Part shown: piece by piece, positions 35,980 to 50,000 of the stretch | Layout of the letters: each line of letters begins with the position of its first letter | Numbering within the stretch: the stretch's first letter is position 1 | Assembly: GCF_016086655.4 (NCBI RefSeq) | Contig: NC_052140.2 | Span: forward strand, 15,500,001-15,564,000 | Direction of reading: 5' to 3' | Origin: Lepeophtheirus salmonis | Taxonomy: Eukaryota > Arthropoda > Copepoda > Siphonostomatoida > Caligidae | Length of the DNA stretch: 64,000 nt | Notes under the pieces: model-generated | What the model was told of the DNA's origin: nothing | What the model saw: the letters and a program-made list of their open reading frames with translations, nothing else | Database searches by the model: none | Position numbers and translations under genes: made by a program

Positions 35980-38900
35980 AACAGTGAAATACAACTCTTT
36001 TCGACAAACACGTGACTCAAAAATTGAGGATATTTTCATATCAAAATTATTTTTATATTTATTTGTAGAAAAAATCTTCTTTTTGTCTTGTTCTTTTTTG
36101 ACAACCTCTATCCTATTCTCCTTCCCCCCCACTCAACCAGATCAGAATATGTACTCAACAATAGCTTTTATGAGGACACAAAAATGAGAAAAGGAAATAA
36201 ACAACTCAATTAAGACCTTTTAAGAAGATATTTCTTCGTTCGATGTATATTTACAAATATTTTGTGTCTTGTTATTTAACACAAATGACTTACATATTAT
36301 AAGACGAGATGAGGAACGATAATGTGATGTTGTATTTTTTTATGGTGATAAATATTATGATGCACATAAATGTCTCAAGAATGCATCTCGTCACTTCATT
36401 TTGAGATGAGTATAACTATGAAACTAAGTCATCCTTGTTAAATAAATAGATTGATATATAATTTTTGATAGGATCTATGAAATAGTCAATCATTTATATT
36501 TTTATTTTATATTAATTTGTCAATTTACTTTTTACGTACTTACTTATGTTGAATTTCGGTCTATAGCCACGGCCAATGAGTTCTACTCCAATCACGCAAC
36601 CTTTTGTGGTCATAAACATCAATTTTTATGACAAATTCCTGTTGGTAAGCTCATTTGATCTTTGCCCAACTAGGTATAAAGAGTAATAGTTTGTCGTTGA
36701 TGTAGTTTTTAACAGCATCACGTGGTATTTTATTTAACTCTTACATTTTCGGTTAACATTTTAAAATCCCCAAAAAAAATTTTGAGGCGAAAATGATGGA
36801 CTCATTTCACGTTCACAGCTCAAAATGAAAGTAAATAATTTTTTAAATGTTGTTTAAAGTAAATCGTCTAAAAATAATTGAACTAATTATTCAAGCGGAT
36901 AAATTTGCACTTCAAAAATAAAGTATCAACTTCAGTTCGTGTTTGTACAAGATTATTATATTTATTTAATATATATTAATCTTGTAATAATAAAATAATT
37001 CATTCATTATAGTAAACATGTGTGTTTATGTTGGGTGTCGAACTGGAGCCAAAAGGACATTTATGGCGTCGGACTACATCGATTTCCCAAATTTTAAATT
37101 GATAAAATAAAATAATTTGAAGTAATATATAATACATGAAGAAATAACCGAGCTTGGGAAGTTACCTATGAGTGAGTAGATATTTACACACAGGGTCGAA
37201 TGGGTTTGGAATCACATAATACAAATGTTTGATTCAGACCCAGGATTACTAAGTAATATTTATAATTAAGAATAATTAAATTGTTATACGTTTGTAGTAC
37301 AAATGAAATAGTTATTGTGAATATTTTTTATGGATTTATAACTTAAATTTGATTTCAAGATTGAAAATTTTTTTCGCATAGAAATGTTGATTTGAAGTTA
37401 GTCTCATATTTTTTTTGTATTTTTGGCTCCACAACCCAGATAATAATTATTTTTTCATATTTGTTTTTCACAATCTAATATAAAAAATAATGACAAAATT
37501 TAATAATATAAATCAATTTATTGTTTATAGATACATAAGTTTAATTCTGATAGTTTAACGAAATTTATTCATTATTAAAGTGGCCTTTTTACACCCGAAT
37601 GTAAATTACTATTTTTAATTTATGAATAATTCTTCATACAGATATTAAATATTTTAAATGCTAACAAATGCTTTAACAAACTGTTTTAATAATTTTGTGC
37701 AATTTTACAAATGAATTTTTATTACTAGATTCAACTTTGAAATATGTCGATTCCCACATCTGATCTGATATATCATGGTTTTATAAACGAATTATAAGTT
37801 ATTCTATACTTTTGCTCCGTTTCTAAAAGGACAAAAATACAATTTCATGTTGATCCCTTGTCGTATATATAATATATATTGGCTATTTTATTATTTAAAT
37901 GAAGAAATTTGGTAATATTTTAATAGCTTATCGAATAAAATACTATTTAAGATTTTAAATTACGAAATATATACATATGAAATTTTTTTTTTAAATGGTA
38001 TGACAAAGATAGTCTAGAAGTATATAAGAGATCCATAACAGTTGGTGTGACTGACTTATTTTTGCTAAATACCAGAGAATTTATGTTCAATTTTTCTGCT
38101 TCTTTTTGGGTGAAAGGTTGTGTGATACAATAAAGGTAACGAGGTGAAACAGTTATGGTTTTAAGGGAATGGAACTAATTCGACCTTTTAAAAAAGTTCT
38201 ATCTGAACCGTTCTCAACGAAAAATTCGGTCTGAATCTGTCTCATTTAAAATTCAGTTTGGACCAATTCTATAAATGAATAATAGTTGATGTAAATTAAA
38301 GGATAAATTTTTTTAAGGCTTTAATTTGAAAAGAAATGATGCCTATGATTTATAACTATTCTAGCGCCAAAGTAGTTTCTTTTAAGAGTACATAATACAG
38401 TTTTATTAAAAAAAAAGAGAGTTTACTTCTTAGAAGTATTGCCCAGCTGCAATATAGATTTGTTTTCATTTTTTTTACCAAAGAAAAAATCAATGATAAT
38501 TTAGAAAAAGTATATTTCTACCTATTTCTATTTGGACATATGTATATTATCCCTTCTTAATACAATAGAAATTACTATCTCGGAACATTAAAGATTCTAA
38601 CACTAAACCTCGAATGTTTTTCGTTTTAAAAAAACAATTAAAATCAAATCAATATTTCTACTAAACTACACTTCTTAGAATCAAATACTCTTTTTCAAAT
38701 TAAAGTTAATTAAGTATGTTTCAAATAACCTCTTTGTGTGTGTAAAAAAATAATAATAAAAAAATCGAAAAACGGATGCATTATTCTTTTTCAAAGAAGA
38801 CCCTTCAAAAATTGAGATTTTTTAACATTGAAATTGAATTTCTACAGGATTGGACGAATGCTAGTGATGTAAATCGTGTATATGTTTTAGCTGGCAAGTT

Positions 38901-39820
38901 TTTTTGGAATTGTTTCTCTGAAGAATTAATTTTCTTTCCTTAAATATTGTCATTTTTATTTAACTCCTGAGTAATGAACTTCCTTTACTAATAAATACAT
39001 TCAATTATATTCAAAACCTGATTAAATATTCGCGTGTGCTGATAAATGACAGAGAGTAACCTGGAGGATTTGTTGCGGAGGTACAATTGTAAGTCTTTGT
39101 TGGACTCCCAGTAGAATTGAAGATGGATTTCGGAGTATTTCTTGCCAATGTCCTTAATTATTTCTTTCTCCACCTACCCCTTGTCACAATTGCTTGCAGC
39201 AGACCTAATAAACCATGTTATGATAGCCTCTCTCCCACAAAATATTCTTTAAATTGTCAAGGTTACCATGTTGATTTTCAGTTGCTTTTTTTAACATGCC
39301 CAAAACACAGTTTTTATCCTGAATGATCGCATATATAATCATTGATATTAACACAAAATTTTGCAATGAATAAATTAAATTTTATTTGGAATATTTTATT
39401 TTTTTTCGTACTCAAAAATTGACTCAACCTATATAAAGGGTAAAACCATTCCAAAAATTTGAACAAAAACTCTCAAAAATCATGTTTGATTCGAAAAAAA
39501 AAAGTTACAGATTTGCAATCAGTGTGCCAAGTAATTTTAGGATTTAATATGTAAGATACAATATATTTTATTTGTTGCCTTGTGATATCTATATGAACAA
39601 GTCCTCACTCATACATTTCTTCATTTCTTAAAATCTAATTAAATCCTCCATTGTAATAATTAATAGCCTTTTAATTACCTTAATATCTGAAAAAGAAGCA
39701 CCAAAAGAACAGCCTTAATGGTTTTATATGTATACTTTTCCTCTATTTGTATGATTAAGTTAATAAGTATTAAGTACATGTAAAGTATTGCAATGAATAG
39801 TAATTAGTCTTGAATTCTAG
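35980..39820. other. AT-rich spacer, no intact gene
   Basis: 37018-37107 reads MCVYVGCRTGAKRTFMASDY before a stop; the C..GCRTG start faintly recalls a THAP zinc finger but is too short to call. 37790-38160 matches 59610-60680 (CTCCGTTTCTAAAAGGACA...ACAATTTC.TGTTGATCCC). 38860-39140 is a reverse copy of the 'AGTCCAACAAGGAC' family. Confidence 0.45.
38860..39140 (-). repeat. 'AGTCCAACAAGGAC' family copy, reversed
   Basis: TACAATTGTAAGTCTTTGTTGGACTCCCAGTAGAATTGAAGATGG is the reverse of the family core (ATTCTA.T.GGAGTCCAACAAGGACT). Confidence 0.55.
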
Positions 39821-39822
39821 TA

Positions 39823-40499
39823 CTTGGTGCGGAAGGAAAAATTTCCGCTCAGATAAAAAAACTTTTTGTTTATAAAAACTTAAAACTTTAAGAACTAATT
39901 TGAAAAAATAGTTACAAAAATGTCGGCAAATCCCAAGTGGCTGCATCATATTCGATATGTCCTATATTAGAAGCAATGTCAGCCTCAATACGGTGCCTGG
40001 TAGAGGCATCGTATAATTTTGTCTTCTGGTTAGTTGGCCCAGACCAGGGGGATGGACATCGACATTTCGGTGTGGATTTGCATTTGTGATTCCCTCGATG
40101 GCACCCCATCAAAAATTATCAAGAAGATTCCATTTGGGGGATTACGAAGGTCACATGTCATAGGGCCAGAAATCAGCAAAGTTTTGGGCGCATATCTCTA
40201 TTTCCTGGAACTCTGTACGTCCCTTTGCCAACGTTCTTGGCATGTTGTATATGGCAGACGGTCCTCACATTGATCTTAACGATGGTAACTATGTTTTTTG
40301 GGCATTATTTGCCTAAAATAATGGGATACTTGAAGTCTGTTCATTCATTTAATAGCCGATTCAATACAAAAGCTACATCAAAACAAAGTTTATTTATGAC
40401 ACAATTATATGCTTAAAAAAGTTATGCAACTTCTTGCTTTAAAAAATTCATTAAAATGCGATTAAATCGACCGGAAAATTTTTCCCAAGCACCCTTTAG
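39823..40499 (-). mobile_element. Mariner-type element, C-terminal half only, minus strand
   Basis: Terminal repeats: TACTTGGTGCGGAAGGAAAAATTTCCGC on the left and the reverse of the right end TACTAAAGGGTGCTTGGGAAAAATTTTCCGG. On the minus strand, across frames: QNFADFWPYDM and SPKWNLLDNF (catalytic WPPSSPDLNPLDF block), GAIEGITNANPHRNVD, and HRIEADIASNIGHIE (C-terminal RIEAVIAAxGGHIE tail). Stops and shifts throughout. Confidence 0.7.
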
Positions 40500-40504
40500 T
40501 ACTC

Positions 40505-43190
40505 GACGTGAAAAAACCTCGTTTACACTACATTGACAATTTTTTCAAAATTACTTTTATAAACCACAAAAATACAATTTGCAACAGTTGACTAAATTCG
40601 ATCTCTTAGGGTACAAACCCAAAATATTGTGTATACATATTAATATCATCAAAAAATCATTTTGGACATTTAAAAAAAATCGATATCCAAATGACTTTGA
40701 CAATTTGAAGAAGGTTTGGCAGATGAGTAACTTAGCTTCCAGAACATTTTTATTAGATGGCGTACAACCTACTATAAGCAAAGGAAAATAAACGCAAGTT
40801 CCACTCTTTATCAAGTAAAAGCATAGGCGGAAAGAAACATTGAGTCCAAGAAGGACTTATAACTCCCCAAACAGCTACTCAATGTTACTCTCTGTCATGC
40901 AAGAGCAGTGAGGGCATGCACTTAATACTTTGTTGTTCCCTCCTAAAGAATTAAAGCAAAATAAAATAAAAACACTGTTCAAAGTTGCCAACAACAACAA
41001 CATTAAAATTCACACGCAAAAAATACTTAGGGTCTACAACTCTATTAACACCTATACATAGTGAGGACACAGAACTTGCAGTAGCTTGACTAAATTAAGA
41101 AAAAAGGGTTAATTCTATTAAATCAAGAAAATACAACTCAAAATTAACTTGTAATATGCTTAAATACTATATTCAGCTATTTTTTTTTTTTTTTGGTGAC
41201 ATATTCTACTTAACCAAGACTGAATATTCAACTACTCGAACTCGATAGCCAGACTTCCACCTTAGCTAATAATACGTATATTACAATTAACACACATACT
41301 AAGGTTTGTATTAATGTCATAATCATAAACTATTTAATGTTTTGACTTCTAAAAAAAGCAAACTTATTCTTTTTTTGTTCCTTGCTGTCATCAAAAATGC
41401 AATTTTTTGGCAATTACTAAGATTTAATGACCAGTGCATGAGTAGTATTAATGTGTGCGTGGACACTTTGCCGGAAAAATAGTAAATATTTTTATGATAA
41501 TTTTATAATTTTTATGATTCTCATTTATGTTACTTCCATTTTAAACTCCATTTTTTCCTTAACATTTTTTATCTTCCTAATATATTTCTTTTTTGCTCGG
41601 TTGTCATGATTTTTGTTTCAACGGTCCTAATAGTGATTCGAGCAAACATTTGATCTATCTTTATAATGAAAGTGCCCGTTTTCCCATTGGGACAAGTTCC
41701 TTTTAGCCAAAAAGACTTTCGGCAAAGTGTTTTAGGTCCGTTATAACGCACAGGCTATAATGTGTCTCAGCATTATTGCAGTAGGGAAAATCTACTCTCA
41801 TTTCAGGATAACACTAGTCAACAAAATATCAACCTTTTTCTGCTGTTGTTTGAGATGCTATGTTTCGGACTGATACTAACTTGAGAATCATGCTAACCCC
41901 ACATTTCTACTTGTTTGACCTACAGATATTTATTGACACATATAAATGATTAGTGGTATTTTTCGACATGAAGATTCGAATAAATATTAAGTATAGTTGT
42001 CATGTTTCCCAGATTCTGAAACTATTTTAATTATATGTGTATCTCTTTTTAAATTGGAGAAAATATCTTGAAGTTCCAAAAAAAAAAAAAAGAATAACCT
42101 TTTCTTCGATAGTCTAATAAATTTCCAATTTTTGAGCACTAAGAGGAAAATCATAGTTTGTCGTAATGTAAAGACTTTCAACTGTATAATACAAAAAAGT
42201 ACCTCTTAATATTTTAATAGTTATTTAAGATTTGTTGCTTGCAGAATATTTTCGTATATTTATTAAACTATAAAAGTTTATTGATAAAATATGAAATGTT
42301 GCTCTTTGGTTATAAAAGTCGTTTTAAAACTTCTTTTTTTTCGAGGCAATATCAAGTAGAAACTTCTTAGCACAATCCAAACACAAAAATTGGTTGACTA
42401 GTGCAATTTATGAACATAACCTTAGTTAATGAAGAAGATACTTCATTTCTTCCTTAGAAATTAGAGACAATTTATGATTACACACAAAAAAATTGGAGCA
42501 CTTTTTTCTTAGAAAATACTTAATAAACTATGTTGATAAAACAAGTAAATGGACAAGTAAAATAATTCATTTGTAGGTATACATAGGTCCTAAAAACAAT
42601 GTTTAATGCATATTAGTGATAAGTGAGGTAATGTTGTGTGAACTGTAATAATGATCAAATCGGTTCGACTCGACTGAGTCAGTCATTTTTCACTCGTCTC
42701 AAATGTTGAGTCGATTTTCAAATTCGAAACAACTTTTTTTAATCGGCTTAAGTGATTTTTTATCACTAAACCTCATTCAATGTTTTGAGTTTTGTAGAGC
42801 TGTTATTTTAGGCTTTGTAATCAAATAACCAGATACTCAATAACCTTAGATAGTCGAGAACATTTATTTGATTAAGAGACTTATATACATCTCAATATGG
42901 ACAAGAAAAAAAAATTAATAATATGTAATAGCATTTAACTTTTTACGCCTGAGTACTAATTGGTAAGTATATGTGGCATTTAGAGGGAGAGTTTTTATTA
43001 TCTAACCACAAATTTGTACAGAAAAGTTCCATATCAATAAAAAGTGTATGAATTTGAAGCAATTTAATGCTACTAACATATTTAAAAAAAATTAAAATAT
43101 GCCAAAAAATAATTTGGTTAATACAAAAACACTCTAATTGAGTGTAATCCGATACGAATGTCACTCTACTACGTCAATGTCTAATTATCC
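40505..43190. other. AT-rich spacer, no gene recognised
   Basis: 40810-40930 (GAGTCCAAGAAGGACTTATAACTCC...) is a piece of the dispersed family. 42660-42760 holds GACTCGACTGAGTC-type dyads. Nothing else. Confidence 0.4.
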
Positions 43191-43199
43191 TTCCTTATA

Positions 43200-43710
43200 C
43201 CAACATACCCCATCTTCTTTTAATCAGGAACAAAAACGTTGTGCACTTTTGCGTATTTTGTGCAATTTAAATGGTAAAATATACAATGTGTTTTTGGCTA
43301 AAGCGGTCGGGTGCACTACTCGCTTTGTCCAAAAATTCAGAAAACGTGTTGAATAGGAAAGTGAGGGATGATTTTCCGGAACTCTTGTGACCTGGAAGTA
43401 GCCAAAATCGTCCGATGTTCTGTTTTGTGAACAAAAAATAAAATTAGAAGACTCTAGGCCAATCAATTAATGCAATTACCGACAGCATCAACGAAACATC
43501 CTGTTTAACTGTACATCGTGTCATCAATAAAGACTTATGGTGCCACAGCTATGCACATTGCAAGGAGAAGCTTCTAACCCCGTCAAACAGGGAGAAAAAG
43601 GTCGTCGTAAACAAGGCATTGATCAAACTAAAACAGAAGCCTTCCGTGAAAGATCCTGCCTGTTTCTTCTCAGATGCTAACCATTTCTTTCAAATAGAGT
43701 TATAATTTAT
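43200..43710 (+). pseudogene. Mariner-type transposase N-terminal half
   Basis: EQKRCALLRILCNLNGKI and AKAVGCTTRFVQKFRKRVE form the first helix-turn-helix; then, shifted, SQNRP and INAITDSINETSCLTVHRVI with NKDLWCHSYAHCKEKLLTPS (second helix and linker), and SVKDPACFFSDANHFFQ, the first catalytic region where DEKNF is expected. Asp is present but Glu-Lys has become Ala-Asn. It stops soon after. Confidence 0.65.
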
Positions 43711-43714
43711 TTTT

Positions 43715-44631
43715 AGAAATTGACGATAATTCGCCAAAGAATACAAATGTAATCCACACTCCGTTTTTATAGAAATTGTTCTAGCTTGTTCTTGTGTTGA
43801 CGGGTCACATATATATTATTGAGTATATGCCTTATTGATTGAATTGTTTGCATATGCTACACTGATCATTTTCACCTTTAGAACACTATTATTAATACAA
43901 GGTAATGTTCTCATTTTATTAGTAATTGGTTTGTAATCAAACACTTCACAGTCTTTCGCAAATATTTACTTAATGTTGGTTAAGTTGGAAGGGACGTTCA
44001 GCAAGTAGCGAACTCGAAGGCCTAAAAAAAATATTGACCTTAATTGATTTCATAGAGCTTATTCTGACATTAAACACACCATTTGTTTGGATTGGTAGAG
44101 GAAAGATGAATGATTTCGACTCTTTAAGTAAGTAACTATTCCTTAGACTTAGATTCCGTCTTTTTACATATTGCCCGGAGTGCAAAAGTCTTTTTGATAA
44201 AAAATTTATGGTTTTATGTGGGCTAATAATTTAAAGAACTCTAATAAATATTTAAGTAAAAATAAAAAATAAGATTTAAAAGTTTGTTTGCTTTTGCAAA
44301 AAGGAAACTAGAATCAAAATCAGTTCATACTTCATTCTTAAAATTATGAACTTCATTATATTATTACCCCAAAGACTGATTAGTGTCCTCGTTTTTCCTC
44401 GTGTTCTTTTTTTGTATAGATGAATTACATTACGATTGATTTGAAATGGTGAACATGGAGACAAACAGATTAAAAGAAAGTAAATCCGATTTATTGATAT
44501 GCGTGCGCCTCAAAAAAATACCTATGAACATATTTCGGAGGGTTAGTCCTAGTTTTTCCTTATGGGCAAAATCGTTCCCCAAGTATCAACCAAGTAAATA
44601 AATAATAGGAGAAGATTCCGTGTTCATTAGT

Positions 44632-44667
<36 letters not shown>

Positions 44668-46000
44668 TGGTAGACCGGAAAGGCAAGTTCATCCTACGGA
44701 AAATACGTTCCTAGTCATTCCATATAATGTTCAAGTTCAAGCCCATTTTAAAAAGTTCATCTCATATTAATTAATCAATAAAGGATTTAGAACGAGGGAG
44801 ATTACTACGTGAACTATGAAATTGAAGAAAATAGTTTATTTGTTTTTCGCAAATATGGAGGACTCCTCGTTGGGCTAATCCTTCATATGTTAACCGCATT
44901 GGTAAATATCCTTTAATTAATTACTCAATTGAATATTAATTGTCATCTCATTCTCATATGACGTGAGTTGAATTGATTTGACAATGGATTTGTCCGTTGG
45001 AAACTTGGAGGAAGATTATGTTGAAGAGGGTCTTCTTCCAAGATATCACTTGGAATGAATACTCTATGCAACTCAAAGTTTAGAACTAAAGTCAAAATGA
45101 ATTCATAAAATGCTAGATGCAGAAATTCCAATAAATTTACAATATTACGATAAAATGAACCATTATCTAAATGGTTCTATAATAGTTGTTTATAGTTTTT
45201 CTGAAATTTTAACGATTGGAAAATTATGAATTAATAATAATAGTATGATTTATACAAATCATAAATTCGTTTACATAGTAAAAAACATCAAACATAACCC
45301 TTTAAAATAAAATTAAGTAAAAGTGCATAAAATTCATGCATATTGCATATAAAAAAACATCATAATAGAATAGTAATTACACAGTTATAAGAATATTATT
45401 AATCAAGAATGATAGATTTTACAATAAATGTATGTATTTTATGATGTAAAATCCATTTAATAATTATAAGGTGAATACTTTATTTAATCAATATTATTTA
45501 TCAATTTATGTTATTATTTCATAATCATAATATAACTATATTATTTAATGAAATATATTTTATTACAAAATAAAAGAAATGATGATTACTATAAATAACA
45601 GCTTTCATATTATAATTTAAATCATATAAGTGGAATTGTTGTAATTTTTAGATGTTGATTAAATAAATCCAGTTTGAACTAAATCTTCTATCTTCTATAT
45701 CCATTCACTTTACAACATTTTTAATCTAAATATCCTTTTATATAAAAATATATTTAATAAGTAACGAACATGACTATGGAGATAAATAGATGTAACATAT
45801 GTCAAAAGTTATACAAATAAAATCTAGAAGAAAATATTAGCCTGTTCCGAAATGATTGAGACAGATTCGTTAGAAGGGAAAGGAAAAGAGTTAGTTAAAA
45901 AATTCAACCAGTATCAATTTTCTCATGAATTTTTCTGTTTGAAAAACATTCCATAGTTATTCAGAAAGCAAATACCAAATGCCTACATATCATATTTGTA
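43715..46000. other. AT-rich spacer, no gene recognised
   Basis: T30 run at 44637-44666. 45180-45640 is extremely AT-rich. No frame of interest. Confidence 0.45.
44637..44666. repeat. T30 homopolymer
   Basis: Uninterrupted run of T. Confidence 0.9.
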
Positions 46001-46025
46001 CATGTTTCTCACTTCGTCACTAAAC

Positions 46026-46480
46026 ATGGAGACACATAATTTTAGCTCTTACTTTTTGATAACCTACAAACTGGCCAAAACAGTGTCTGAGATCCACAGC
46101 AATCTCACTATTGTTTACCCTGAATCCTTTCCTTGTTGTGCAACCATCTTTCGGTGGGCTGGTGAGATCCAGGATGGTACTTTTAAGCACAAGAAAGGTG
46201 TCTCATCCGTACGTCCTTAAGAAACAAGGATACCCATCAACATCCCCCAAGTAAAGAATCATGATAAGGAACAAACCTTATTGGAGCTTTCTAAAGGTCT
46301 CAGTGGAGCTTTCTCTAGCAACCATAGCGGTTTTTAGAATCCTGCCTAATTAACACCGCTTCAAAAAACTTATCAATGTGCCGGTACCCCATTCTCTCTC
46401 TCAGGCCAACAAGGATGGGAGAGTGAAGTGCTGTAGGGCCCTGATTAAGCTCTTCCACATAGGCGATATATCAAATTTTT
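46026..46480 (+). pseudogene. Mariner-like (SETMAR-type) transposase N-terminal half
   Basis: METHNFSSYFLITYKLAKT, TIVYPESFPCCATIFRWAGE and IQDGTFKHKKGVSSVRP give a mariner DNA-binding start (SYFLIRYKLGKT, YPDSxPCxxTVxRW). After TAA the decayed frames carry ETRIPINI, EQTLLELSKGLS, PHSLSQANKDGRVKCCRALI and KLFHIGD, the linker up to the catalytic core. It ends about 480 bases before the thioredoxin-like gene. Confidence 0.65.
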
Positions 46481-46960
46481 AATGAGTAATTTGGATCTAT
46501 AAAGATCAATAATTTGGTGTATAGTTACCCAGTCCTTCTTTTGTTATTTTATAAAATAAAAAAATTGGTTGATTAGTCAAAAAATGATTCATTTTATTAC
46601 ATTTGGACGAAATTAAATGTGAGTATGCACCTTCTCTTCTCAAAAACCCTCCCTCTAAGTAGCAGTGCCAAGGGACAACTTTATTGATAAATCAAGCTTA
46701 GTAATTGAAGGGGTGGAAAACTAACCATGGAGGTATAACTATAAGTAATGTTTCTCCAAGCATAAAAAAAAAATAAAGGATATTAGAACTTTCTCTTGTA
46801 AACATACAAGTATACATATTTACATTTGAATAGAGTGTGCAAACATCAACCACTAGAAGACGTTTGCAGCTTTTCCTTCTTTGTAATGGACGTATATTAT
46901 TGCTGTACATAGTGGTTTCAATAGTAAGTCTTGAGAGGTGAGTAAGAGGAGCCAAGAGAC
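46481..46960 (+). promoter_or_regulatory. Probable 5' region of the thioredoxin-like gene
   Basis: Sequence between the mariner remnant and the proposed start codon. No clear TATA box or initiator could be singled out, so it is promoter by position only. Confidence 0.25.
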
Positions 46961-47009
46961 ATGTCAGAGGATATAAATTCCGAGGAAATAATCAATAAAC
47001 AAAGAGCAG
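46961..47009 (+). CDS. Predicted first coding exon of the thioredoxin-like gene
   Basis: ATG followed by 15 further acidic/polar codons (MSEDINSEEIINKQRA) and one extra base, then a good donor (GCAG|GTATTC). The phase-1 end fits the phase of the exon at 51127, giving ...NKQRA-E-IERLGTP. In NME8/NME9 the thioredoxin domain also begins only a few residues after the start. No direct evidence of splicing across the 4.1-kb intron is visible, so this exon is inferred from reading phase, composition and donor quality. Confidence 0.55.
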
Positions 47010-50000
47010 GTATTCTTACACATCTTGATTAATTATATTTATGTTGAAGCTTTAAAAGTTGAATTAAAGTTATTTTTTGTAGTGTTGTGTAGGTTTTTAT
47101 TGAGGACTGAAGACCGCTGTCCCGTCTAGTTCAGTTTATGTCTGGTCCAGTTATTCCTGAATAGCAATCACTATACTTATAAAATTCGATCCTCAATGAC
47201 TCCATTCAATTTTTTTTATCACTTCCAGTACTGACAGTACCTTACTTTTTTTTCAATTCCGTCTTAAGTAATTTTTTCTAGACCAATTTGAACTGACATG
47301 TTTCGGTCCGCTCTCACTTGTTATTCAAAACAATGAATTGCCCCCGCTCAAGAATTTTGAGCTGCACTCGGAGCGCTGATCACTAAGGCTTTGATTCTAA
47401 AAAGCAAATTTTGGCTCAGAACTTCCAAAAATTGTTGACATATTTGTCGAGTAAATGGATTCTGGATCTTGAAGTATGTCAATAATGGCTATTTGTTTTA
47501 AATAATCATAAAGAATTGAGTCAATAAATATTTTTTTTAAATTCATAATTAATCATTGATATTATTGTTATTATTCAGAAAGTTTCAAAATTCAACTTAC
47601 ATTTAAGTTCCGAATGTTTTTTTTATATTGTCTGCAACATAGAAATATAACATATAATAATCTAATAACATATTTTTAATACATATTATTGTCAGATATA
47701 TAACAAAAATAAGCAATAGAGGGGTATACAATGTATGTCTATAATTTTACCGTGAACATTTTTGCCGCCGGTAATTTTTCCGCGTACACTTTCGAAATTG
47801 GTAATTTCGCCTCTTTAAGATTTTGCCGTATTACATATTCGCTGCCTTTTTATTATTTATATATCAAATACGAATATCTGTGGTTGTGGGTATTTTTGGC
47901 CGGGAATTACGCCCAAACTAATATATAGATTTTGCTTGAAATTTTTCACGAAGCTTTTTAAAGCTCCCAAAATAGTTCTGGTAACTATTTTTTGGCTTTC
48001 AGCCTTTAAGTAGCACTTTTCACTTGTAGTCTCTTTTGTTTCATTACAAAACGGGCAAATACTCCTCTGTTCTTGCTGTATGTCACACTGTATCTTTGCA
48101 CACTATTTTTTAAAGGAGATTATAAGATTAAGAGAAAAAGAAGAAGAGGAGTGAATAAGACATTAATATACAAAATACAGGAATGATGGTTCAACTTGAA
48201 TATTTTTTCTTCTATAAACTTTATAATCTCCTTTTTAAAAAAGCAAATGGTGTCAGAATTAATTTTAATTTTTTTATAATGTCCGGGCAACACACGGTAA
48301 ACCAACTCTATCTTCTTCTTTTTTTTTTTTAACGTTGCCAAACCAAAATATAGGTAGAATAATTTTTAAGATATTATAGTCTTTATTTTTTGTTTTATAT
48401 ACAGCAGTTCAGTTCTTAATTAATTTTAATTTCTTAATGTCCCGGGCAATGCCCTGTAAACCTACTCCAGTTTATACTATAGGTTCAAACTTTACCCCTA
48501 GTGTTTACTATTGTAATCAGTCGAGATATAAATCTGAAGAGGAAGAAAAATGCAATATAGTAAGAAAATAAAGAAGGAATAGTCTTTTTATAAGGACGAA
48601 GGAGTCAGAAATCCAAGATCATGAGTCTATTTCGAAAGGACTAGTTGACTATTGGTACCTTACTTGTAGTCATGATCTTATTTGATGCTTGAAAAAATGC
48701 CCGAAACTTCATGGATGGAAAGAAAGGAATGCTTCAACATTAAAGACTAAATGTGAAGTACGAACCTATAATATAAAAACATTTTAAGACGTCGAATATG
48801 TAATGTAGAAAAATCTTCAAGAGTCAAAATAACAAAACAAGGCAAAAATGTACGTAGCAAAATTACCTAGAACCATATTATTTATAGACACAGAGGTCAA
48901 TGTACTTTCTATTTGTTGGTTCAACTTTGACATGTAATAGTTCACATTTTCCTTTGTTATGAATAAAACAAAGGGTTGTTATGGTTATAAGATTTGGTTG
49001 GTTAGGTCCTCCAAACGGCTTACATTAACAACAATAGGGATGGGACGATACGCTAAGCCAACGGTTCGGTACTAAATACGGTACGCGTTTTGGTACGCAA
49101 CTTTGTAAAATGTTTTTTTTTGTATAGAATTAATGTAATTTTTCAATTTTTTCTTTAATAATTTATTTTCTGTACAAATAAACTTAACTTCGTTAAAAAC
49201 AAACAAAGCTTTACATAAAGCATATTTCATGCGACAAATGCAATATACCCATGGTTGAATTATGTGAAAAAATATTCCAAAATGGCATATATGCAGTTAA
49301 ACTTAGACTGCCGAAAATTATTTTAAAATCCCCCAACCAGTTAATGAGATATGGCACTTTTTAAAATCTTAAGCACTGGGTAACACTCACATATGAAAAA
49401 AAATTTAATCGCTGATTTTAGAGGTCATACTTATGATAGAAGTATCTTTTTTTTTTTTTAATTTGAAATTAGATGTCTTTCCGTGTAAAGAGCTATAATT
49501 ATAAATAGGTATAATTAGTGTAAAACTAAGGGAAAACAATAATTTTCAATGTTTTAATGTTTCGAGAGGCGAATCTTTGGGGCACATTTTGAGGATGAAG
49601 GATTTAATGAAATTTAAAAAAAAAAAATATTTTTGATTTCTTCAAGAGTTTTTATTTTTTTTTTTGTTTATGTTAGTAACTTCCTTCAACTTTAATAAGA
49701 CCATGCAAATTTAATGTAATTTTGGGTTTATAATTATTCATGAATTTATATTTTTTACAAAAAGATGAGCTTGTCTACATTTTCCGATAATAAAAAGAAC
49801 GATTAGCAGTCGAATATTGCCAACTGTCAAAAAGATTATTTCGCTTGATACTGATGTATTTATAGTTGTGAGGTATCGACAAGCCTATTTGGAAACATTA
49901 AAAAAATTATTTAAATTATCCCTTCACCTGACAACTGGGTTTTTGTCAACTGGGATGTATTTTATTTAGTTTGTACGTCATTATCTCTTTTTTTATTAAC

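Noticed and set aside
41569..41751. Minus-strand 60-codon frame CRKSFWLKGTCPNGKTG.
   Set aside because: No family recognised, no flanking exons; kept as spacer.
47731..47928. 65-codon frame MYVYNFTVNIFAAGNF.
   Set aside because: Arises from short GGTAATTTTGCC-type repeats; in an intron.
48550..48559. Alternative tiny first exon MQY-K for the thioredoxin-like gene (ATG CAA TAT A|GTAAGA).
   Set aside because: The phase fits and the donor is good, but three codons carry no signal; the 16-codon exon at 46961 is better supported.
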